DNA from: Nipponacmea schrenckii
Taxonomy: Eukaryota; Mollusca; Gastropoda; Lottiidae
NCBI GenBank assembly: GCA_030562195.1
Contig: JAUJPP010000007.1
Coordinates: forward strand, 18,845,769-18,909,768
Length of the DNA stretch: 64,000 nucleotides
Reading direction: 5' to 3'
Shown here in pieces: positions 23,901-34,036 of this stretch; position 1 is the stretch's first letter; each line of letters opens with the position of its first letter. Under the pieces are notes generated by a model. That model did not search any database. It saw only the letters and a list, made by a program, of their open reading frames with translations, and was not told the origin of the DNA. The position numbers were made by a program, and so were the translations under genes.

Positions 23901-26885
23901 TATAAATGTAAATTCATGTCTTTGTAGGCTCCTATTTCCTTTAAAGATGGTAATTCCAATTTAAGTAGGCCCCTACCTGGTCTGGCAAAATACAAATTCC
24001 CCTCAATCATTAGAATCTACCTTCTATTCGTATTCTACAAGTGTAAATGCAATGAAAAAGAATGATTGCTAAAAGTTTATTACATTTTCGAATTTTATTA
24101 CCAAACGTGTCGAAACGCGATTTGTAATAAAACACGATTTGTAATAACTTATTACAAAACGCGTCGTTATTACATAACCTGTCGTAACAAAGGTAACCTA
24201 TCTTTAAATCAAGAATCGCGTGAAATGACAAATTGATGATATCAGCACTTATTTCAAAAGAGAAGAATAATATATAAATCTTACCACCCACTAGCAATCA
24301 TGGAAATGGCATTGTGTCGTATTTTTCCTACTTTACGACTTAACGAATGACAATAAATTTGATGTTTTTAAACATTTCCTTGAATGTGTGTTTTTTTCTA
24401 AAGTAAATCCAGCAGGAGACAATTTTCTCCACAAAATTCATCCTAAGCTTTTGACATGTTATAGATCTTGTTTGAAAAAATATCATGATTTTAAATCAAC
24501 TCTTACACAATACCTTGTCAAAGTGAGTGGGAAATAGTCAGACAAAGTGAGAGATAAATCGGGATAACGTGCCCTCTGGAGAGTTTAGATGATATATGAT
24601 TATTTTATAATCTAAAACACATGGACTCCAGCAACTTCAAAGTTCACAATGTCAATAGAACAGGATTGCCAGATGTGTTTATTATGAACAATTATTGTGA
24701 CAGTCACAGACCAAATGGCAGACATTTAAGAACTTGATGAAACATAATTTGAAAGAAAATATAGGATTCCTTTTATACTCTTAAATCTATGAGTCACGAC
24801 TTCGCATGAAAAATATTAGATCCTGCCCTGTATCCATAAGAGAAGTGAAGTCGATCGTCTGTGTGCTAGCACCCTGTAACACGTAGCCAAACCGATATGA
24901 ATCTTTGTTTTTTAGTCCCTGTCCAATATGTTGTAACCAGGGAACACCAGAAAAAGAAAACATATAAAATTCAAAGTCTCAAACTTGATCGATAAGAGTA
25001 TGTATCAATTAAACAAGTTGCAATGGCTACGGTATAAGGTGATATATAGGCCTATTATTACATTTAGTAATTATTAAAAAAACGCTTGTAAGTGCATTTC
25101 GATTTACTTAGTTTAATAAATACTTAGTTTTATAGATTAATTGGATTATACAGGAATTCTGTCGTATTCATTCTGTTGGTCATGCTGAGAGGGGATGTAC
25201 CTATAAAACACTTAGTATGTTAAAAACAATGATATTCATAATTACATGGATCTTCATATTTATACTTCTGTTTTGATATTTCAACATCGCTTTACGATTC
25301 ATTTATTGACCACTATCGTTATTGTATTACTCAGGTCGTATATACTAATCTTGTCGGAATTTTGGCATGTAATTTTTTCTCTCAATTACCAAACAAAACT
25401 GGACTATTGAAGTCTTTTCTAATAGTTTATGTTTGAATTACAGATTGATGAAATCTTATCACAATTTTGAATCATATTTAACTAAACTTTCTTTCAAAGA
25501 GCGATCTATTATGTGTAGATTTAGGTGTGGGTCAAATTGCCTTCCATTCACAAAGAATAGATTCACACGGGATACAAATATGATCTGTTCATTATGTGGC
25601 AGTGACTGCCCTGATGAGTATCATTATGTGCTGATTTGTCAGACCTTGAATAATGAACGTAAATTGTACATCAAACCCTATTATTATACTAAACCAAATA
25701 CTGATAAATATAACCAATTATTCACTTGCTCTAGTAAAAGACAACTTTCAAACTTGGCTAAATTCATGCAATTGATAATTAGTCATTTATGATCCTTTTT
25801 TTGCATTTATTAATGTTATTATATAATGTTTGTAATTGTGAATATGTACTGTCGCCATCTCATCTAATTGATAACATTGTTAAACATGTTTGTATTTCTC
25901 ATTTACCTCTTAACAGGGGTCGTATAAGAGAATAAACTATCTATCTATCTACCAATGAGTTATCAGTAATAACTGCACAAGACCGCGACAACTTTAATCC
26001 TGATTTATCAATATTTGTCGACAGTCTTTGCACGGTACATATTTGATAATTGTAGAAGAACCAGATACCGCATATTAATTATGAAAAGTGATATGGTTAT
26101 CTGAAATTGAATTATATCAGCTGGTAGAGCAAATATTTTCAAGTTTATCTTGTGTTTCTTTTTTTATAGTAGTTTCCCAAAGAAACCACGACTTTAGAGG
26201 CTACGTTTTTGTCAGCTTAAACAACAGCTGGTGACAACTAATGACTACTATGCCAACTATTGACTACAGTGTCAGCAACGGACTAAAGTATCAGCTACGG
26301 ACACAGTGTCAGCTATTGATTACAATGTTAGCTTTTGACTACAATGTCTGCTACAATATCAACTATTGACTATAGTGCCAGCTATCGAATACAATATTAG
26401 CTTTTGACTACAATGTCAGCTACAATAACAGCTATTGACTACAATGTCAGCTATGGCAACAGGTATCAACTATTGGATACAATGCCTGCTTTTGACCACA
26501 ATGTCAACTTTTGAATACAATGTCGGCTATTGATCACTATGGCTGTTACTTATTATGGTCAGCTATTGATAGCAGTGTCAGCTATTTATTGCAATATCAG
26601 CTATGTGTAGCAATGTCAGCTATTTATTACAATGTAAGCTATGGGTAGCATTGTCACCTACTGTTGGTAATGTTAGCTGCTATCAGCTATTCGTAACAAT
26701 GTCAGCCTTCGACAGTAATACCAGTTATTAAATGTGATACCTGCTATTTGTAGTTTTTGCATCATTCGAGAATCCTATCCATTTAAATTGACATTCGTAT
26801 ATTTCAGATCCGAATCCAATCAAATAATGTTGATTGTCTCCCTTTATATATTTCAGAATTTAAAGCTATATTGACATCACGGTGA
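20907..26885 (+). CDS. Calmodulin-like protein with four EF-hands, 5 exons, ~178 aa
   Basis: Exons 20,907-21,030, 21,374-21,517, 22,272-22,447, 22,923-22,986 and 26,857-26,885 join in frame at GT/AG sites (phases 1, 1, 0, 1). All four 12-residue calcium loops look canonical: [36 protein letters not shown] and [12 protein letters not shown], each with acidic residues at 1, 3 (D/N) and 12 and Gly at 6. Length is about 178 versus 149 in calmodulin; the extra residues form a basic N-terminal extension ([13 protein letters not shown]) before LTDEKIQELHETF, which matches calmodulin's LTEEQIAEFKEAF. The ATG at 20,907 is in frame in the same exon. However, a TTTCAG lies 12 codons after it, so an upstream first exon splicing to GCGGCACAA is an alternative. 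A calcium sensor is expected; its partner is unknown. Confidence 0.88.
21660..21845. repeat. Degenerate short tandem repeat in intron 2 of the calmodulin-like gene
   Basis: Irregular 20-24 bp units around TTGAATACTATGTCAATAG recur about seven times. Confidence 0.6.
23095..23640. repeat. Minisatellite, 19-bp unit, in last intron of the calmodulin-like gene
   Basis: About 27 copies of a unit close to TTGACATTGCTACCAATAG. A variant with TTGCTTACGATAG(T)TGATATTGT recurs at longer spacing, suggesting a higher-order period. Confidence 0.9.
25300..25955 (+). mobile_element. 5'-truncated non-LTR retrotransposon, 3' end
   Basis: An open frame at 25,433-25,792 (119 residues) encodes the C-terminal end of a LINE polyprotein. 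It has a [15 protein letters not shown] segment, then [19 protein letters not shown], the Cys/His-rich motif after the reverse transcriptase in CR1/L2/Jockey-type elements. It is followed by about 130 bp of 3' UTR, AATAAA and a (CTAT)n tail at about 25,933-25,953, typical of target-primed insertion. The reverse transcriptase itself is absent. It lies in sense inside the last intron of the calmodulin-like gene. The exact 5' boundary is uncertain. Confidence 0.75.
26225..26760. repeat. Second minisatellite in the same intron, ~20-bp unit
   Basis: Degenerate tandem units around TGTCAGCTATTGACTACAA, about 25 copies, ending about 95 bp before the final coding exon. Confidence 0.85.
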
Positions 26886-27354
26886 TGCAATGTTTTATGG
26901 AGCCATATTAACTTTAACTTTATCTGTTGTTTATTGAATTATTGTCGCTGATGTTGTGAATTTTCAGCCATTGATACAGAAGATGCCTTATGATGGATAA
27001 TTTTGATATTGTTATATTTTCATATTTTCTTATCGTTGTTATAATTGCTATATCAATACTCGAACTCGAACCAGTTGGGTTTAATTTATGATTGAAAAAA
27101 GGGCTATAAATGAAGAATCATCAATTTTCATGAACATGACTACCAACGTATTTCTTTGTTCAACACGTTGAGAATCTTAATTACTTCTTGATGGAACATT
27201 AAACTTTTTTGTCCGAAACTCTCCTATCTGTCTTAAATGTTTAAAGAATCGAATATTGTCGAGCGTTTTCGTCTGAATTGATAGAAATATCAACTAAAAA
27301 ATACTACAGAGTGTTTTTAATTGCCTTTTGGTAGATGAAAATGCGAACCATTGG

Positions 27355-27360
27355 AATAAA
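27355..27360 (+). terminator. Candidate poly(A) signal of the calmodulin-like gene
   Basis: First clear AATAAA downstream of the stop codon at 26,885, about 470 bases away. Confidence 0.5.
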
Positions 27361-29141
27361 ATAAATTAATTAATTGGAAATAGAATTTGTTCAGTCTGAA
27401 GAGTAGTTCATTTTTACGTGAAGATTAAAACGACTAAACATTATATTGCTATGCATTTGAAGGCATTCCATGCCAAATGGCATATGGTTTAAAATTATTT
27501 CATTTGGATTATTTCTAAAATGTGAAAAAACCAAAATCAGTTCTAAACTCATTGTAGACAGAGTATGATCATGGTTACTTATTAGTAATACTTCTAGGAA
27601 GTAGGAATTGTTAGCTTTATTATAAACTTGTCACTTTTCACATTATAATATTCGATCATTATCTCTGCAAGTAATTGTGCATATAAATAACTGTATTCCA
27701 TTTTAAAATCGAAGCTCTAAAATGTGTATGAAGTTATTCATATTATTATTTTCTTTTTTCTTTTTTTCTTGAAATATTATGTTTGTTTGGCAGCTGCGTA
27801 GTTTGTACATGCAAAGCTAATGACCACTAATCTAACTAAAATGCAAACATGGGTGTTTTGATTCCTTTCGTTTCGTGTTTCAACTCAGCAGTGATCTAAC
27901 GAAATTCTTATACAACTTAAGTACTGAGACACAAAAATCTTTAATGAATCAAAATGCTCTGTTAAAAAAAGGGTTTCATGTATATTATATTTAAGTCATC
28001 TTAAAATACTATTTATATATCTTTGTTAATGTTTTGAGCAATTAAAGTTTTCAAATTCCAACTTGTATAGGCTACTCTTCCTAGTGATCTTATATTGTAC
28101 AACTTGACTTTTAATTTCTTTAATATTTTGAGAAGTTCTTTTTAACTGATATAATTATGTCAACGTCGGGATTATGGACTTTCTCGTTTTGTTACATTAG
28201 AAACTGTGTAGTACGTGTATACTAATGTTATAATTGCACCGAAACTTCAGTTTGATCAATCAGTACTAAACAATGTAGTTCGTGTTTTACATTGAGATCC
28301 ACCAATATCCATGTAACCAGTGACTGTTAAAATCTCTGAACGTTGCACAAGACCTTTCCCATAGGTTTTGGATCTATTGTAACATCCAACCTATAAACCC
28401 CCACTTCGGAGCTATGAAGCCTTCTCGGAAAAAGGTTCCTTGCTTGTCAATAACGGATCAATCTAAATAATATAATAAAATCGATGATGGTTTGTCCAAG
28501 TGACCTCAATATCTGAATAATAATGGTCGTCAGAGGAAAATGGTATCCAGTTGGGTTCGGGTGTACTTTAAAACATTTTGATTGGTTAACTTTTGAGGCA
28601 TTTGCGCCCGGGATATGTTAGCACCCCACTGAGTTAGTCTGTCCTCTATATTTACTCCCCTAATACATCCATAGGGCTGCTACCGCCGCTAATATTGCTT
28701 ACTTAAATGGATTATAGCACAACAAATTCTGAAAGCTTTATTTGAATAAAGGAATATTGTATAACAAAGTAAATGCAAAAAAAAACCAAAAAAAAAAACA
28801 GAAAACAAAATAATACATCAAAATCAGGTATTCAATTGAACAAAAATATACTAGACTAAAGTAATATGAGAATATTTTTCGTATACACATTTTCATAAAT
28901 ACTGCAGTTCTCGAGTAAATACTTTGATTAAATAAATATAGCCCTTGTATCATATTAATACATGTGAGAAAAAAAACCTTTCTCGTCGGCGAAACTCTTA
29001 CAGTCCACTAATTCAATGGGTTTTCCATCAAGAAAAGCATTTTAAGTTACAACTTCAACGTTGTTGTGGATTTCTTTCGGACAGAAACATGTTTGTTACT
29101 GAATATTAAAATTTATTTAAAGCATTCTAGGATCTATTCTA
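27361..29141. other. Gene-free interval
   Basis: AT-rich with A-tracts near 28,770-28,800. No coding sequence or array was recognised. Confidence 0.5.
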
Positions 29142-29455
29142 TTAAAGGGTTACTGGGACTAAGCATGAACATAACATTTTAGTTCAAAAGAAAGGTCAAT
29201 ATGACTATATATTCATCAGTGAACTTACCTGGTGTCATAAAGTATCAGAATTCCATAAAATATGGAAAAATTTCAAAACTAAGTGATTATTGAAAAACGC
29301 CTTATCAATGTATTAAGCGTTTTTCAATAATCAAATGCATCTTTATAGATAATTACTTAGATTTTTGAATATTTATTTATTTTTTATGTTATTTATGGCA
29401 GCAGGTATATTTACTGATTTATATATGCTCTTATTGGCAAAGTTTAATTTTTTTC
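29142..29455. mobile_element. TTAA MITE, copy B, right end lost
   Basis: Starts TTAAAGGG and carries the same AAAGGTCAATATGACTATAT, TTCATCAGTGAACTTACCTG and ATATTTACTGAT blocks as copy A, in the same orientation and about 80-85% identical. The right terminal repeat cannot be found, so the copy is truncated. Confidence 0.75.
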
Positions 29456-29971
29456 ATTATAAGACACAGTCTCCAAATGCATGATGTAAGAGCCCTTGTA
29501 CTTTAAATCTACAACATCATAAATTAAATTGCAGTTTTGACGAACTGCACTTGACATTAATTACATTAAAACATTTTGGTATAATTCTTAAAACTTATAT
29601 AATACACTCCTTCACAGGCAAGCATTTAGCGATATAACATCATCTCATATCACACAATCACACTCGTGTAAACATAAAATATAGTTTACAAACCCATCAC
29701 ACATTGATATCAGTCTCAAAATGTATAGAACTATACCTTTGATTGTTTTTTCATTTTGATTGCACAATGTTACAGGATAATAGTACCAGCAAACACAAAA
29801 TATAATCTACACAAGAGATTCATCTGGTGTCTTTCTTGTATCAGGGAATGTGGCGATTTGATTGGATTGTACGCCAGCTAATACAGCCAATCAGAGCCTT
29901 ATGACTAATCAAACAAATAGCTGAATTTACAAACTTCTGTGATACACAAATCGGGATGGCAATCTCATGGC

Positions 29972-31524
29972 TTATTGTTTACTAGTATACATATCTATGA
30001 TATTGACATTGAAATCATGGGGTGTTGCTTCAGTATAAGGATGAGTATTGACATAATTATCCCTAATAGCTGGCGCTGTGGGTAAACCCCCTGGGGATGT
30101 ATGGTTATGCCAATTATAGCTCGGTGTTGTCAGCATCCTCTGTGAATCCGAGGAACATCTGTGTCGCTGTTGGTTGACTTGTTGATTCGATTGTGAATAG
30201 TGTATTCCTTGCTGAGCACATGGTACAATAGAGGGATTGCAAACTGGACAGGAAGTCTGTCTGTCATAATCTCTTTGGTGAAGGTCAATGAAAGCTTGCG
30301 AGCCACATCGGTAAGATTCAGGATTTGTAATATGCCCTTGTCTAACGTCGAATCCACAAGAACAAAGTTCAGCTGATGGGTTTATGTTGGTATCATTAGC
30401 TGAATTTGCTTGGCCGAGATAGCTAGTATTTGTATCGGTTGCGTAGAACTGTTTTGGCCTTGTCTGACTAGAAAAGCTTCTGCTTGGCCAAGAATTGGAT
30501 AAATCTTGAAAAGGAGAAAGTGATGGATAACCAAAACTTGAAGCAGACCCGATTGCTTGGTGCGGTAATACTGATATCGGTGGACGAGCGGAAGGGCCAT
30601 TACCTAAATGGGTATTACCGGAAGTACTCAGCATCAGTTTGTTGAAGTCTTGCGTATCTAAACCGCTCATGACCACCTCATAATTGGAAGAGTCCACGTC
30701 ACCATTTTGGAAGATTGCTATCAATGGCATCAAGGAAATTGACAAAACCGTCTGGGTGTCTATTCGCGATTCTTGGTTCATTCTAAGAGTAATTTTGTCT
30801 CTTCCTGGAATTTTCAATTCTACCAACTTTTTATCGTTTAGATTTTTCACAGTAACCATCATCTGTCCATTTTCGCCTGTTACACATTTCAGCTCCATAC
30901 AATTTCGTGGAAAATCAGTATCAAACAGACATACGTCAGCATTTGGGTCTCTTGCGAACCAAACACGGTCACCAGTATGCTTCCTTATTGCTTGACTGGG
31001 GAATTTTTGAACTATTGTGGGGGCTAGATCCAAAGAATAACACAGTGTTATTTTATGAGAATGACCTCTTGTCTGACTGTTGAAAACTTCGTCTTCAGCC
31101 GCCTCCTTAGTTCGGGAATTAAACATTTCTGAAATTTAAATTAAGGTCGAATTAAGCCATTATTTATGCCAACAAATTAAAATAACTTGTAATTGTCGTC
31201 AGAGAATATCCAAGTCAATGTTCAAGAATGGATATCAAAAGACAATTGTTTGGTCAATTAAGACATACACCTATTTCAGTGTGGTAATGTGTAGGCGTCC
31301 TCATAACGATTACTAATTGCGTATGGTTGCGAATAAGTGAATAAATGAAAGTGGCCAGAGACGTATTCGCAAATTTTAATGTCGTCTGTCAATATCCTCC
31401 CCCCCCCCCCTCCCCCAGTCTCCGCGCACAAATTTAGTTTGGTCCTATTGGTTGAGGAACCATAAGAAACGGATTGCAAATTAATAAAAACAATAGGTTT
31501 TTACTTACCTTCATCGCTAATCAT
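29972..31524 (-). CDS. TIFA-like FHA-domain protein, 2 coding exons, ~390 aa
   Basis: The minus-strand frame 31,126-29,972 begins MFNSRTKEAAEDE. An acceptor (TTTCAG) lies just before it, and an upstream exon at 31,524-31,509 adds MISDE in frame with a consensus GTAAGT donor, so the protein probably starts MISDEEMF. Residues about 30-150 resemble the FHA domain of TIFA: a beta-rich block with WFARDPNADVCL in the place of TIFA's F-G-R-D-P-N phosphothreonine-binding loop, then VKNLNDKKLVEL and a final FQNGD strand. TIFA proteins are cytosolic adaptors that oligomerise through FHA-phosphothreonine contacts and recruit TRAF6. The C-terminal 230 residues are Ser/Gln/Asn-rich with several Cys (CSCGF, YRCGSQ, CPVCNPS) and match nothing I recognise. 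No clear TRAF6-binding motif was seen. Confidence 0.55.
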
Positions 31525-32046
31525 CGTGTAGTATCTTTTTGATTACACTCGTCTTTTGATTTAGTTTCAGCTATACGTAAACTGAAAGTGGTAATGCATA
31601 TTTTACATCATTCGTCATCATTTTTAGGGGAAAAACAACGTCTGACAATGATACTAAAAATAGCCCACAAGCATTGGTCATACCGAATGATGCAAGACAA
31701 ACACAACTCTCCTTTCAGCCCTGATTATGATTGCAGATAGTCTATCTTGAAAGTTCATACGCCATTTTTGGGGTCATGACTAGGCCTATAGCCTACATGT
31801 ATGTAAATATTTCTTCTAAGCAATAGAAATGCACAAACCTCGCATAACTCGTTCAAAAATACACTTACTTCAAACAAGGAATTTTATTTTCAGTTATAGA
31901 TTTATACATACACTCGTTAATAGGTCAACACACAACATTAAGTCTTATTTAAGGCCTATTTATATTGTATATAGGATTGGTCTAAACCACTGTAGTAATA
32001 AGCTAAAAGGGCAATAGGAACTGGATACCTATAACAATATCAACTT

Positions 32047-32200
32047 ACCTTGTTTAGTGATCGTTTCTTATAAACCCTACTGGTTCTTTTGTCTGGTCTG
32101 CAGGAAATCATATGCAATCCTTAAAATTCATATATAGTATAAATTTTGAATAACAAGAATTCTCTCTAATGTATGAATAACGCGAATTTTCCAGAGAATC
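32047..32200 (-). promoter_or_regulatory. Possible 5' UTR exon and TATA-like box of the TIFA-like gene
   Basis: On the minus strand a consensus donor (AACAAG followed by GTAAGTTG) ends a potential exon at about 32,047. A TATTTATAG stretch lies about 150 bases upstream at about 32,195-32,203. This could be the core promoter and first non-coding exon; nothing confirms it. Confidence 0.3.
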
Positions 32201-32280
32201 TATAAATAGTTACACCCACATATGCTATTTTAGCTTCTGTCATCCAGTCACACTTTATCTGTGACCAGGTCGTCCAATCT

Positions 32281-32300
32281 CATAGAGTTATAACTCTATG
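32281..32300. repeat. Perfect 20-bp palindrome
   Basis: CATAGAGTTATAACTCTATG is its own reverse complement and is flanked on both sides by GTCCAATCT, as if a short direct repeat framed it. Confidence 0.9.
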
Positions 32301-32550
32301 GTCCAATCTCACTTCGTCTGCAACGAGGTCATTCGGCACAACCAACATTCGACAATTTCGAAATGAACATTGACTCGTGTCAGTCTGAAGATTTTAATTA
32401 AATAAAGCACATATACTTTATCAAAATCAAACTTCAGGCACGTTATCTGTTTTTCTTTTCCTATTTACATGGCAAGATGTAATTTTCTATATATCGAGTC
32501 AATGTTCAACTCACGGAAACTTCGTTCTCCTTTTGCCTAATCTTTCCTAT

Positions 32551-33022
32551 TTAAAGGGATAATAGGCGTTAGAATACACTCGTCCTACGGCTTATATTTG
32601 TGTTTCATATTGACTATTAGTTAAATAAGTATGCATCCCACACTTTACCAAATTTTAAAAAGCCACAATAAAAAAATATTCGGAATTTTAAAAAAAAGTG
32701 AGCCAGCGACGATTCCATTCAGTTTGAGAATAAAAGCGTCTGGTAAATTACGCTAAAACATCATTGTGGAATTCAACAGTAGGGGTCAAGGACGCGTGAA
32801 AACCCACATGTTAGAGTTACTTCCCTTTATATTTACACGATTTGAAAATCGCTTGACGGATGGCTCAAGCGTTTTATGATTAACTACTTTATTTTGGGGA
32901 TTTATCGATTTTAGAGGGATTTTGATGTATAGGTAAGTCACTGATGGATATATACTGTTATTGTCCAAATTTGAGTGAACTTAAAATTTTATGTTCGTTC
33001 TAATCGCCTATTATCCCTTTAA
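32551..33022. mobile_element. TTAA MITE, copy C (472 bp) with nested insertion
   Basis: Ends are TTAAAGGGATAATAGGCG and CGCCTATTATCCCTTTAA, an 18-bp perfect inverted pair, each with a TTAA. The right end continues into the GTTCATAAAATTT-type block of copy A in inverse. The left interior instead holds a block shared with 33,685-33,880, so another repeat appears to have inserted or exchanged there. Confidence 0.8.
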
Positions 33023-33880
33023 GGTAGACTGATAGACCATATATGCAGTGCGAAATACAATTTTAAAAAACCTAGTAACGACATTATTTGTATGACACCT
33101 ACCCACTAGACCTAATAAGTGTATATATTCTAGATAACCAACACTAACAGCCTATATTTCAGAGTAAGAATATTTATTGAGAATTAAATAATGAATTCCG
33201 GTTAGGGTTTTAAAATAGATGTAATATCCGTCTCAATAGGAAATCATTGTTACTGCGTTTTATTGTTATCAACATAGTTATTATGTAAGCTTCGTCATAA
33301 ATAGTTAGGTTATTTAAATATTGTCATAAGTTTATATCTGTCATTATGCAACCAATCCCCTGCCCTGATCACCAGCCTTTGACTGTAAGTGTAAATACAT
33401 ATTCACTTGTCTTGATTGCATTCGATTGGTTATAGACAAGACGATTTTTATGATTTCAACCAATCAAATACACCTTCTGTTGTAGAATTCTTGGAAGTTC
33501 ATCACATAATGTAAATAGATCTATACTCTCTTATCACTGGCAGTCTGGCATCCTAAAAGGCCTAAGCAGAGGTTTTCATTCGAGTAATTAAGGAATAAGC
33601 TTATATTATTGTATAACACACTTTTATAACAACAAGTTACATAACGTGATATGTCAGCTGATGACGAGTCACGACACGTGTAAAAGTATGCATCCCACAC
33701 GTAATCAATTTGGAAAAAGCAACAATAAAATTGTGGACTATCGATGAATACGTTCAGTTTGAGAAAAACATAGTTTAAGTAAAACAGGACAAAGCAAAAT
33801 CTTTGTTAATATATATTGATAAAAAATGTCTGACGATGTAGAGGTCAAGGACACGGGAAACCCATGTGAGAGTTATTTCC
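32628..33880. repeat. Dispersed repeat, two copies at 32,628-32,826 and 33,685-33,880
   Basis: Both copies begin AGTATGCATCCCACAC, share a CAGTTTGAGAA stretch and end with GGTCAAGGACACGGGAAA or a close variant and AGTTA.TTCCCTT. The second copy ends in a hairpin: GTCTGACGATGTAGAGGTCA near 33,829 is mirrored by TGACCTCTAC and ACATCGTCAGAC up to about 33,935. Confidence 0.7.
33023..33684. other. Gene-free interval
   Basis: No ORF, array or inverted pair recognised. Confidence 0.5.
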
Positions 33881-34026
33881 CTTATGATCGTCCTTGACCT
33901 CTACTCTGGAATTGAACTAAACATCGTCAGACAATATACAATATATTAACTCACGACAGATCGGTAAATAGAAATGAATTAGAATGAATACTCCAACACT
34001 GACACAATTTAAAACAATCGAAATAT

Positions 34027-34032
34027 TTTATT
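34027..34032 (-). terminator. Candidate poly(A) signal of the zinc-finger gene
   Basis: AATAAA on the minus strand, only about five bases past the stop codon at 34,037. If used, the 3' UTR would be unusually short; a downstream site is possible. Confidence 0.4.
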
Positions 34033-34036
34033 AACA

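Noticed and set aside
25433..25792. Stand-alone 119-residue zinc-binding gene
   Set aside because: Its Cys/His motif, AATAAA and CTAT tail fit the 3' end of a truncated LINE.
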